Origin: Hyphomicrobiales bacterium
Lineage (GTDB): Bacteria; Pseudomonadota; Alphaproteobacteria; Rhizobiales; Rhizobiaceae
NCBI GenBank assembly: GCA_900468535.1
Contig: UBTY01000025.1
Span: forward strand, 44,294-108,293
Direction of reading: 5' to 3'
DNA length: 64,000 nucleotides
Positions within the stretch are counted from its first letter, which is position 1, and the number at the start of each line of letters is the position of its first letter. The position numbers and the translations under genes are program-made. Shown in pieces: positions 1-9,600 of this stretch. Under the pieces are notes generated by a model. That model was given only the letters and a program-made list of their open reading frames with translations. It made no database searches and was not told where the DNA came from.

Positions 1-2
1 AC

Positions 3-518
3 GCTTCGCTGTTCATCAACATCGGGACCACGACGGAGGCGGTTGGCGAGGCGCTGATCAATCACCGCGAGCTGATGGTCATCACCAACAATATCAATGT
101 CGCCAATCGGCTGAGGCTGCTGCCGTCGATGGAAGTCGTGATCGCCGGGGGCGTGGTCCGTGCATCCGATGGCGGTATCGTCGGCGAGGCCGCCGTCGAT
201 TTCATTCGTCAGTTCAAGGTTGATTATGCCGTGATCGGTGCATCCGCGATCGATCAGGATGGCGCGTTGCTGGACTACGACTTTCGCGAGGTCAAAGTGG
301 CTCAAGCCATCATCGCCAATGCACGCCATGTCATCTTGGTTGCCGACTCGACCAAGTTCGAGCGCACGGCGCCGGTCAGGATCGCGCAGTTGTCGCAGGT
401 GAATACCTTCATCACCGATCACTGCGAGATCGATTCGATCCAGGATCTTTGTCGGGAGAATGGTGTGCGACTGATCGAGACCGACAGGCGGTTGCAATCC
501 ATGCAATCGGCCGAGTAA
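3..518 (+). CDS. glpR: DeoR/GlpR-family transcriptional regulator, C-terminal part (5' end outside window)
   Basis: The reading frame is open from the first bases of the window, so only the last ~171 residues of the protein are seen. They form the DeoR-family sugar-phosphate sensor domain: the segment INIGTTTEAVGEAL is the typical phosphate-binding loop, followed by VITNNINVANRL and the conserved stretch around DYDFREVKVAQAII, which is characteristic of GlpR-like regulators. The N-terminal helix-turn-helix lies upstream, outside the window. GlpR-type proteins repress glycerol or glycerol-3-phosphate use genes and are released by phosphorylated ligand. The family assignment is firm; the exact ligand and the symbol are inferred. 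Confidence 0.8.
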   Translation, partial: ASLFINIGTTTEAVGEALINHRELMVITNNINVANRLRLLPSMEVVIAGGVVRASDGGIVGEAAVDFIRQFKVDYAVIGASAIDQDGALLDYDFREVKVAQAIIANARHVILVADSTKFERTAPVRIAQLSQVNTFITDHCEIDSIQDLCRENGVRLIETDRRLQSMQSAE

Positions 519-552
519 GCTTTTCCCTTTAACGATTTTGCGATCCCTTGCC

Positions 553-1011
553 ATGAGCCTTGAAACAGTCCGCGCTTTCTTCAGCGCAAACGCCCCTGAT
601 ATCGAGATCATCGAAACCGCCGAAAGTTCGTCGACGGTGGCGCTGGCCGCTGAGGCGCACGGGGTTGATCCCTCGCAGATCGCCAAAACCATTTGCCTAC
701 GGGTCGGCGACGAACCGATCCTCGTCGTCGCGGGCGGTCTTGCGCGGCTCGATAACCGGAAGTTCAAGGACGCCTTTGGCGCGAAAGGACGCATGCTGCA
801 GGCCGAGGAGGTGGTTGCGGTGACCAGTCATCCCGTGGGTGGCGTTTGCCCCTTCGGTCTGCCGACGCCCTTGCCGGTCTATTGCGATGTGTCGCTGCGC
901 CGCTTCGATGTCGTCGTACCAGCGGCCGGATCCACCAATTCGGCGGTGCGCATCGCGACGGAACGCCTGGCGGAACTCACCAACGCAACCTGGGTGGATG
1001 TCTGCCAATAG
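553..1011 (+). CDS. YbaK/EbsC-family aminoacyl-tRNA deacylase
   Basis: A protein of 152 residues that matches in full length the single-domain YbaK/EbsC/ProX fold, which hydrolyses mischarged aminoacyl-tRNA such as Cys-tRNAPro in trans in the cytoplasm. Visible signatures are the N-terminal helix, ALAAEAHGVDPSQIAKTICLR, the GGLARLDNRKFKDAFG segment with the conserved lysine, and GGVCPFGLPTPLPVYCDVSL, the typical GG-x-x-PFG loop. An in-frame TTG at 538 would add five residues; I prefer the ATG at 553, although neither has a strong ribosome binding site. It stands alone between the glpR end and the Tim44-like gene. Confidence 0.8.
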   Translation: MSLETVRAFFSANAPDIEIIETAESSSTVALAAEAHGVDPSQIAKTICLRVGDEPILVVAGGLARLDNRKFKDAFGAKGRMLQAEEVVAVTSHPVGGVCPFGLPTPLPVYCDVSLRRFDVVVPAAGSTNSAVRIATERLAELTNATWVDVCQ

Positions 1012-1095
1012 GCAAAACTCGCTTTCTGCTTCAAACGGGAGAAATCCTACCTATATAGGTCGGGACTGCTGTTTCCACCGGAAGGAGAATTTGAG

Positions 1096-2097
1096 ATGCC
1101 TGCTGCTGTTTCGCGTTTTGCCAAGATCGCGGCGATTGCCGTCTTGACGGGCGCTACGGTGTTCGCTTCGATTGGAGAGGCTGATGCCCGGCGCGCGGGT
1201 GGTTCCGGATTTGGAAGCCGCGGCACGCGCACATTTCAGGCGCCTCCCGTGACCCGAACGGCACCGTCTACCGCGGCCCCGATCGAGCGGTCGATGACGC
1301 CCGGGCAGCAGACGAATGCACCTTACAGCACGCAACAGCCTTCCACAGCCCAGCGTCCCGGTGGCTTCTTCGGCGGCGGCTTCGGCCGGTCGATGATCGG
1401 CGGCCTGGTTGCGGGCGGCCTGCTCGGCATGTTGCTTGGCCATGGCTTCGGCGGCGGCTTCGGCTTCCTCGGTATGTTGCTGCAGATCGCGCTGATCGCG
1501 ATGGCTGCATCCTTTGCCCTGCGCTATTTCGCCAATCGACGCCAACCTTCCTACGGATCGGCTGCGTCCGCGCCATCATACAACACAAGGCCGAACGCCG
1601 GATCGTCTTTCACGATCCCGTCCATCGGTTCTGGAGCCGGCGACGGCCAGAGCCAGGCAAACTCAGGCCCAAGTGACGAGATCGGACTGAAGCAGGGCGA
1701 TCTCGACCGCTTCGAGGGCCTGTTGACCGAGGTCCAGACCGCCTACGGCTCGGAGGATTATCCGACGCTGCGTCGACTTACGACGCCGGAGGCCATGTCA
1801 TACCTCGCGGAGGAACTGGGAGAGAATGCCACCAACGGCGTTCGCAACCAGGTCTCCGACGTCAAGCTGCTGCAGGGCGATATTGCCGAAGCCTGGCGGG
1901 AGGATGGCGCCGACTACGCCACGCTCGCGATGCGATATTCATCGGTGGACGCGCTCGTCGAGCGCACAAGCGGTCGCGTCGTCAGCGGTGACGTCAGGTC
2001 GCCGACGGAAACGACCGAGGTCTGGACATTCGTGCGCAAGCCCGGCAACGACTGGAAGCTCGCGGCCATCCAGGGAACCGAGCAGCGCGCGGCCTAA
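1096..2097 (+). CDS. Tim44-domain membrane/periplasmic protein
   Basis: 333 residues with a strong ribosome binding site (GGAAGGAG) before the ATG. The order of parts is: a signal-like N-terminal hydrophobic segment (about residues 8-28), a low-complexity Thr/Pro/Gln stretch, a Gly-rich hydrophobic region with one or two membrane spans (about 90-150), a Ser/Asn-rich linker and a C-terminal Tim44-like/TIM44 domain (about 200-330) ending in VWTFVRKPGNDWKLAAIQ. That last pattern (W-F-x-R ... W-x-L-x-I) is the hallmark of bacterial Tim44-like proteins. Family members are membrane-tethered proteins of largely unknown job in alphaproteobacteria. Convergent with the J-domain gene that follows, 13 bp away. 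Confidence 0.8.
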   Translation: MPAAVSRFAKIAAIAVLTGATVFASIGEADARRAGGSGFGSRGTRTFQAPPVTRTAPSTAAPIERSMTPGQQTNAPYSTQQPSTAQRPGGFFGGGFGRSMIGGLVAGGLLGMLLGHGFGGGFGFLGMLLQIALIAMAASFALRYFANRRQPSYGSAASAPSYNTRPNAGSSFTIPSIGSGAGDGQSQANSGPSDEIGLKQGDLDRFEGLLTEVQTAYGSEDYPTLRRLTTPEAMSYLAEELGENATNGVRNQVSDVKLLQGDIAEAWREDGADYATLAMRYSSVDALVERTSGRVVSGDVRSPTETTEVWTFVRKPGNDWKLAAIQGTEQRAA

Positions 2098-2110
2098 CCG
2101 GCCGGGCGCT

Positions 2111-2806
2111 CTAGCCCTCCTGCGCAGCGGCGGCCGGCACAACCCAAAGCGGGCGTTCTTCCCGCTTTGGAGAGAGCGTAGCAACCGCGTCCTCTCCTTC
2201 GATCGAGGCTTCGTCGCCTTCCCGAAGGTCAACTTCATAGCTGTAGTCGTAGAGCATTTCGCAGGCGCGCTCGCTGGCCTTGATCTTGGCCTCGGTCTCA
2301 TTGACGGCCGTGGTGATCGCCTTGATCCGCGCTCTCAGCATCGAGCCGAGAATGTCGGTCGTCGGCCGCTTTTCGAGCCGCTCAAGATGATGCTCGATGC
2401 GGGCGGCGTGGCGTTCGAGTTCGCGTTTGCTGAACCTCGCCTTGCGCATCTCTTCCGACAGATCCGAACGCATGCGGGCCAAAGGGTCGAATGAGCCAGG
2501 CTCGCGCTCGTCGAGCGTCAGCTCGTTGACGAGCTTTTCGATGACGATCAGGGCCTGGAGGTCTACCGGATCGGCCAGTTCCACATCGTAGCCAGTGTCG
2601 TCGAACACCTTTCGGCGCACGGGATCCAGCAGAAGTTCATAGGCTTTCTGCACCCTGCCGAAGGCGGCCGGGTCGCCGCCGGAATCGGGGTGTGTTGACT
2701 TGGCTCGCCGCCGATAGGCCGCCTTGATCTGATCGTCGCTCGCGTCGCGCCGAACGCCGAGAATCTCGTAGGGATTGGTCACTATCTCTCCGCTTTTGTC
2801 GGACAT
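2111..2806 (-). CDS. J-domain protein (DnaJ-like co-chaperone)
   Basis: 231 residues. Residues about 12-62 are a J domain: NPYEILGVRRDASDDQIKAA, then the HPD tripeptide that stimulates Hsp70 ATPase, then the helix IV segment ending FDDTGYD. The remainder lacks the Gly/Phe region, zinc fingers and DnaJ C-terminal domain; it is mainly charged helix, so this is a type III J-protein rather than DnaJ itself. It probably recruits DnaK to a specific client. An internal later start is possible, but the ATG at the 3' end of the annotated interval keeps the whole J domain. Its 5' flank opens into the AT-rich gap before the giant-protein locus. Confidence 0.85.
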   Translation of the reverse strand: MSDKSGEIVTNPYEILGVRRDASDDQIKAAYRRRAKSTHPDSGGDPAAFGRVQKAYELLLDPVRRKVFDDTGYDVELADPVDLQALIVIEKLVNELTLDEREPGSFDPLARMRSDLSEEMRKARFSKRELERHAARIEHHLERLEKRPTTDILGSMLRARIKAITTAVNETEAKIKASERACEMLYDYSYEVDLREGDEASIEGEDAVATLSPKREERPLWVVPAAAAQEG

Positions 2807-3203
2807 CGCGCCGGCGCCCGCGAGGCGGGCCGTGGCATGGTTTCCCTTCTTCTACCATCACTGGGGCAGAGTTTGGACAAAAGAATCCATTGCGAGACGC
2901 TGTCTCCACCGAAGTTCGCCGGAACCGCGAGTGATTGGTTGCATAAAATTGCCAATGCAATTTTTAGGATTTATTTGTTGAGGTGGTGGTGATAACTAAA
3001 ATGTATAAATTGTCATTTCGGATGCATTTGTTGCGTCTATTTCAATAGAGTACTGATTAAAATCAGTATTTTTCTGCGTTTACTGCGATTTCATAAATAG
3101 AAAAGCGAGCTAATCCAGCGATTGGCGCTTTGTAATTCTGATTTGCCTACCATCAATGATCTCATGTTGTCGCGAAGCCATCGGCTCGGCGGGAGGTATT
3201 GCT
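2807..3203. other. AT-rich intergenic region
   Basis: About 400 bases with no convincing gene. The part from about 2950 to 3120 is visibly much richer in A and T than the surrounding sequence. It holds one good palindrome (annotated separately) and ends at a ribosome binding site (GGGAGGT) for the 107-aa gene. It separates ordinary chromosomal genes from the giant-protein locus and could mark one edge of an insertion. Confidence 0.6.
3051..3073 (+). terminator. 18-bp palindrome followed by T-run (possible terminator or operator)
   Basis: The sequence TACTGATT-AA-AATCAGTA is a perfect inverted repeat with 8-bp arms, followed directly by five T residues. This could be a weak AT-rich rho-independent terminator on the plus strand. 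There is no plus-strand gene immediately upstream to terminate, so an operator for the downstream giant-protein unit is equally possible. Confidence 0.4.
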
Positions 3204-3527
3204 ATGCCCACATTGCGCCTGGTAAGGCCGCACAAGCATATTGTTCTGACGATCGCGGGCGGTTCGCTCGTTACAAAGGGCGATTGGAAGGTCTTGGAGG
3301 CCGATCCCACCTCGGCTTTGTTGGAGAGCAGCGGACAATGGGAGAACTGGATACTCGGCAGTCCCGGAAACTCCAACAACATGCGGCTCTACGACAAGAG
3401 CGACCACAAGGTCATGCTCCTCAAGGGCTACACCGAGGGCAATAGTTCCGGTGATGGTGAAATCATGCTTCCGGGGTTCGGAGGCACGTTTGGTGACGAT
3501 CCGTTTCAATGGTTCCTCGGTTCCTGA
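3204..3527 (+). CDS. Small protein of unknown function, first gene of giant-protein unit
   Basis: 107 residues from the ATG at 3204, chosen because GGGAGGT lies at the right distance upstream; the open frame extends to 3156 but that extension has no ribosome binding site. The sequence is soluble-looking, with no signal peptide or membrane segment. It is rich in Gly, Ser, Lys and Trp, with recurring turns (GDWKVLEADP, GQWENWILGSPG, MLPGFGGTFGDD), suggesting a small beta-rich fold. I do not recognise the family. It lies 90 bp upstream of the 2160-aa gene on the same strand and is probably co-transcribed with it. Confidence 0.6.
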   Translation: MPTLRLVRPHKHIVLTIAGGSLVTKGDWKVLEADPTSALLESSGQWENWILGSPGNSNNMRLYDKSDHKVMLLKGYTEGNSSGDGEIMLPGFGGTFGDDPFQWFLGS

Positions 3528-3617
3528 CGCAGGCTGGCTCCTGCGAGGGGCGCGTCACACTGACTTCTGAATGGCCTCCCAGGCGAGGTGTTCCACTCCA
3601 TCGATGAGGGTATCGAT

Positions 3618-6600
3618 ATGGAAGGCGTCATCGCGCGGCTGGCGGGCCGCCTATATGCCATCAACGCAGATGGCCAACGCAGCCGGATGCAATTCGGGCT
3701 GGATATCACGGGCAAGCTGGTGTTCGATAATTTCTTCGGCGCCGACAGCACCTTCCAATACATTGAACTCTTTGATGGCGATGAAACGAAGTTGCGCTTC
3801 AGCCTTCGGACGCGCGGTCGTTTTCATTACTATGCCAAAGATCAGCAGATCGTCCTCGCTATGCTGAGGTCGTTCCAGATGGCCAGCTTACTACCGGACG
3901 GTCCCGGCCTTTCCTGCGTGCTGAGATGGACACTGTCCCAGACCGGCATGTTCAATGCGGATGGCTCGCTCAACGTTTTCACATACTACGCTTCCAACTA
4001 CGCTGGGGACGCCTTTCCAGGCGATGACGCCGAAATCAGCGGCTATCGTTCACTCAAGCAGCTTTCCAATCCTTCGCCTTCCGACAGCTTCGAACGTGCC
4101 ATATTCGCAACAAATGCGCCGGTTGCGATTTCGCCTGATGCCTATCCATTGCTGGCGCGAATGCTTGGCCAGCCAACTGGCATCGGGTTCAGGGATGTAA
4201 AGCGGATTCCTCCGAAAGCGGATGGCAAATACAAACAACCGCGCGCCATTGGCCTCAGGCCGGCCGGCATACGCCGGAAAGCCCACGACGGCGACAACGA
4301 CTTCTTGACCTTCGGCGGTCGGGTGCAGGTCGAGCCGACATCCGCCAAACCTGGTTCGGCAAACATCGTTGTGGACAGCCGTAGCGCTTCCCGCGTTGCG
4401 ATCGAGATCACGAAGCCGGTCGATTTCCACCTGATACCCGACGTATTCAATCAGCCGGATCTCGACGATCCCAGGAAGATAGACAGCGCGCTTCATTCCT
4501 GCGTCGAGATTACGGCGCTGTCGCCACACCTTTTTGCCGACCTCTGGAACGAGCGCGTCGCACAACCCTACCTCTCCGCATTGAGAACTGTCGACGATGC
4601 TCACGAAACGTCTTTCGTCCCCCTGCTGCAGAATGTCGGCAACTCCAAAGGGGAGAGCGGAGAGTTCGATGCTCTGTTCGACATGGTGCAGCCCGACGCT
4701 CGCAGCGATGATGTCGGCGATATTGTCCTGGCTGTCCTTCGCCCGACGCAGGCGGCGGCTGTTTTCACCGCCGATGCGGTCTTTCCGGGTCTTTTCACCC
4801 ATGACGGCCTGCCGGTCCGCCGCCGGGTAAAGGTGCGCGTCGAGCGGGAGGCGATAAGAGACACCTTCTGCTGGTTCGACGCGTTGCCTAGAGCGTCCAG
4901 CATACTGGAAATCAGGGTTGAGATCGTTGCTGACACTGATGCGGGCGAGGAGCCGTCTTCCGCCCTCCGCTTCGGGGCGCTGGATTTCGACGTGCCCGGA
5001 CATGCGAAGGAGCAGGCCGGTCGCCTGGAAATGCGCCTTGCGGTAACGTTTGATCCCGCCGACTCGGCTTTCCCGCACTATGCGACTTCCAAGCGTGATC
5101 CGAAAAGGCAGGCCGGACGCCCCCGGCTGCCCTATCCGGGTGAAGCAATTCCGAGAATTGTCGTTCATATCGACCAGTTCGATCTGGCTGATGTCCGTCC
5201 GGGTGCGCAGGACGCGTCAACGGACAGCGGACGCGCATTCGATGCCGTGCTCGAGCCGCTCAGGCGCCGCGACGTGGACACCTCTGATCCGGAGTTCCCA
5301 AGGGTCACGCGCGAAAAGCGGATAGCGGGCAACCTATCCCGCGATGTGCCGTTGGTGCTCGTCGACAGGCCCAAGGTGACGTCAAAAGAGGATTCGCTAC
5401 GGACGCCCTTCTTCCTGACCGGAGAAGAGGTGACCGCCACCGGCAGCAATCGCCGCCTCGCGCTTGTGCTGCATCGTAAACCACTCAGAAACACTGCCGG
5501 GACCCCCTCGACGGGCGAAATGAAATCTGGAGATCGGACGATCGTCATCGACGCGGAGCCATTGACCGTTGCAATGGCCAACGTCCCCACATTCGGGCTC
5601 GATCTCACGCAAAGCGAAGACAGCGACGGCGAGATCGCGAACTGGGAAACCTCGGAGTTCGGCGGCGGCAAATGGGAGATCGCCGGCGTCACGGATGGTT
5701 TCAACCTGTCCTTTCCGCCGCAGGCAACGGGAGAGGCGTTCGAGAAGGGTGCGCCGTGGCCCCCGATCTCGCCGACAGGCGCCGAGATTACCGTCGATTA
5801 CCGACTGGGGACGCTTGCGCGCATGTCGCTGCAATCGTCCTATTTCAAGCAGCAGTATGCAGAGGCACCGTGGAACCTGCGCCGGATACTTGGTTCCGCC
5901 GGCGATCGGGCGCCAGGCGCTGGGCTGGCGACCGCCAGGTTCGAGTTCCTCTACGGTCTTGCGAGCCGGTTGACATCGCCAGGCCTGCGGCTAGCGGAGA
6001 TCGGTGCGCGCATCGGGGGACTGCGTACGCCGCTTCCGGCGCGCCCGAAGGGGATTGCCCGTTCTCTGACGGGCACGAGCCGGCAGCCGCTCGTGGAAGC
6101 GGAACTCTACGATCGCCAGCGGGACCTCGCGGCTGGCTTCTCGAAAGTCTATGAAACGCGCCTCGCACAGTTCGGGATCTACCGCGAGGGCACCGAGGGC
6201 CCATTGTCAGTGGATGACAAGGTCGCTTTCGAATTGCGGGCGAATGCCGAAGTCGATCCCGATCCCTGGGATCCGCAAAGCAAATCCACCAATCTGAAGG
6301 GCGGAGCCACGCGCGGCTTCGAGTCGAAGAACATTTTTCAGGAGGTGATGAAAAAACCGGCGAGCACACGCGGGCAGATCATCGAGCCAAGCTTCACCGC
6401 GCTTGGCGGCTCGGGCTTTATGCGCGCCTTCTTTGCGAATGGGAAGACGCGGATCGTCTCCAACACGGTCGTTGGACGAACCGATACCTACACGTTGGAG
6501 CGCATCGGTCGCATCGGCGTGTTCTGGAACATCGCAAAGCACGTTATCGTCTATGAGCGGACGGTCTTGCCGCCGGACCAGTTTGCCGAGGAGCAGGAGG

Positions 6601-9600
6601 GGCAGCATCTCGGTCGTCCCGTGGTGCGTAAAGTTCAGGAGTATGTGGAGCTTCTGGAGCCGGATCGCGCCTATCCCGAAAAGAGCGGCGGACAGAAGGC
6701 ACGGGGTTTTGTCGAAGCCTGCCTGTTTCCCACCCGCCGTATCCCGGTGAAAAGCAGCTGGGGCCGCGATGTCGAGGCCGGCTGGATCGTGCCCCTTTGG
6801 AGGAGCGATGCAGATCGGGATCTCTTTCCCAAGCCGGATATCAGGCTTCGGCTGGCGAGCGCAAATACGGGCGCGTCAGCGGCCGTTCTTTCTCGCCTCA
6901 GCGATCCCAGCCAGCTGGTCTTCTTTACCTCGGTGCGGGAGGAGGACGGCGATCTGCCCGATCAGTGGCTGCCGGTCGCGGGTGTGGATTTTGTCAACGC
7001 GCCGGCACCTTCACCCACAGGGCGACCGGTCATCGACCGGGCAGATCCCGACGGGCGGCAGCCGGATGACCGCATGCGCGATCCTATGTTCGATCGCTGC
7101 ACGTTCGACGTGGATAGCGGCAGCGCTCCGGCGAACCTGATCGCAGCGAGAGCCGCCGGCGAACCGATCGGTGCCGTGGTCGAAACCGTCTCGATGATGC
7201 GATCGAAGCCGACCGGAGCCGGAGGTGGGCCTGGCCAAGCGATCGCATTGAGAGCGCATCTGCAGGCGATGGCTGATGATGCACGCGTCCTGGAAGCGCG
7301 GCTGAATGAAGCCATATCGACTGCCAGGGGCATCGTCGCGGGACTATGGAACGCGTCCCGTGCTGGCGATCCGGTTGAGGATGCCATCGCCCAGCTTGAG
7401 GCACTGAAGGGCGAGGTCCGCCAGCGGGCGGCTTCCGCACGACAGTCCACCGGCGCGGCGGCTTCCGAGGCGAAGACAGCCTTGGATGCCGCTCGATCGA
7501 AATGGACCGACGAGGCAGCGAGCTTTCAAGGCACGGCGACCAAAGCCATCGAGGAAACGTTGAACCGCCGCCTGGATGCCTTGATCAAGGCGCTCGGTGA
7601 TCTGCAGGCGGATCCACATCTCTTCGAGGGCGCAACGGCGAGCAGTGCCAAAAATGTCGCCCGACAGATCGAGCAGGCGCTAGCCTTGCCACGGTCGCAG
7701 CTGCTGACTGGGATCAACCGAGTTTCGGCCGCCTTCGAACAGCTCGATCGCGGCGTTGCGGGGTTGCTTGGTGGGATATCGGATGCAGCGCGCAGCGTTG
7801 CGGATTCTGCTGCAGGCGTTGAAAGAACCATCGTGTCGCTCCCGGATGCCGGGCAGGTTCTGTCTGCATATGATCAGTTTCATCGCCTGACGATGGATAC
7901 CATCGATAGCATTCTAGACAACGCGCGGCGTGGCCTTCCGCCGGTCGTGATGAACGAGAAGATCTTCCCGGTCGGATCGAGCTACGTTTCGTTGAGCGTG
8001 TTGCTGGGCGCGTTGCGAACAGCGCTCGTCCAGGTGCATGCCACTGCTTTTTCCGAGGCGCAGAAGGCTGAGGCGAACTTGAGCGGTGTGCGTGCGGCGG
8101 TGGGGGAGGCGCTCCATCGCGCTGTCGATGCCATCGAGGCCGCCGGCAGCGGTATGACGGCGCTGAATGCTGCCGTGGACGGTTATCGGCAGCAAGCCGC
8201 GGCGAGTCTTGGGGCATTCACGACCGGTCTCGGTGACGTTTGCCGAGACTGTCTGGCGGTGCTTTATGAAATATGCCGGAAGCCGGCGGATGACCTTCGC
8301 AAGCGTGTCGAGGGCGAGCTTCAGAAGCTGACGGACAAAGCCGTGTCATCGAAGCTTGCGATCGCCGCCGCAACGAAGAGCGCAATGAATGACCTCGGTG
8401 GTTTGCTCGATGGCGTCGGTCGGTCGATGGCCGACGAAGAGAAGGCGATCGGCGATGTGATCGATGGGGCCGCTGTCGCTGCGACAACGACGATCACCGG
8501 GCTGGAGGGCAGCCTCATTCAGGCGATCGATGCCGGTATTTCGGTCCTTCGGCGGGACGGCGGGGCGATCAAGGAGGCAGCGGAGAGACTTGAAGACGGG
8601 GCGAAGGCTATCGCCAGCGGCTTACAGCAGCAGATTCCGCCCTCTGTCGCAGAAAACATCCGCGCTTTAGAGGAGGGATACAAACGGCTCTCGAATGCGC
8701 CTTCCTTCCAGAATCCCAGCGACACGCTGGCGCTTGTGCGGGCTGCGGGGGCGTCCCCGATCCTTCCAAATCTGAGTTTCAATCGGGATCGCATAGCCTA
8801 TTTCTTCGATGATGCGCGTGACGCGATCCGCACGTCGCCTGTCGTCGCGCTGATGAACCGGCTCGACGACGATCTGAAGGCGCTGGGCATTCGCTTGCCG
8901 ACCGACGAAATTCTCGACCGTTTCGCGCCGAAGGGGTTGGAGAACTTCGACTTCAGCCAGATCTTTCCCGATCTCGCGGGTCTCAAGCTGGACGGCTTGT
9001 TCAAGAACTTTCATTTGCCGGCGTTTGCCAGCGACAAGATCAAGATCAGCCATGGCTTCGATAAGGCCAGTCTGAGCGGCTGGGCGAAAGCCGAGGCGAG
9101 CACATCGCTTGGAGATCGATCCGAGATATTCGAATTCGGTCCCCTCAATTTGTCGATGGTCTCCGGCACGTTCGCGGCACTTGCCGATTTCGCAATCGAC
9201 CCGCAGGGACTTTCCAAACGGACAACGAAAGCAGAGATCACGGGTGACTGGGAGCTGGCTTTCAGCGGCCATCCACTCGTCACGCTTGAAGAGACGCGCG
9301 TCTTCTTCGAGGACGGCAAGGGTCTCGATGTCGACATCGATCCGCGCCGCGTGCGGCTCGATAATTCGATTAAGTTTCTCTCCGATCTCATCAAGTCGTT
9401 CAGCGACCCGAACTCGGGATTTTTCCTTGAGATGCTGGAGGCGAACGGCGTTCCGGCCGGTATCTCGGCGCGTATCGAACTGCCGCTGCCGCCGCTGTCG
9501 TTTGGTGCCTTTTCGGCAACCGGCATGCGCTTCGCCACATCGTTTGAATTGGTGGCGTTGAAAAAAGGCGAGGGCAGGCCGGGAGAATTCGCGCTGGCAA

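Noticed and set aside
1051..1545. Minus-strand frame opposite the Tim44-like gene
   Set aside because: Ala/Arg/Gln-rich shadow of a Gly-rich coding region.
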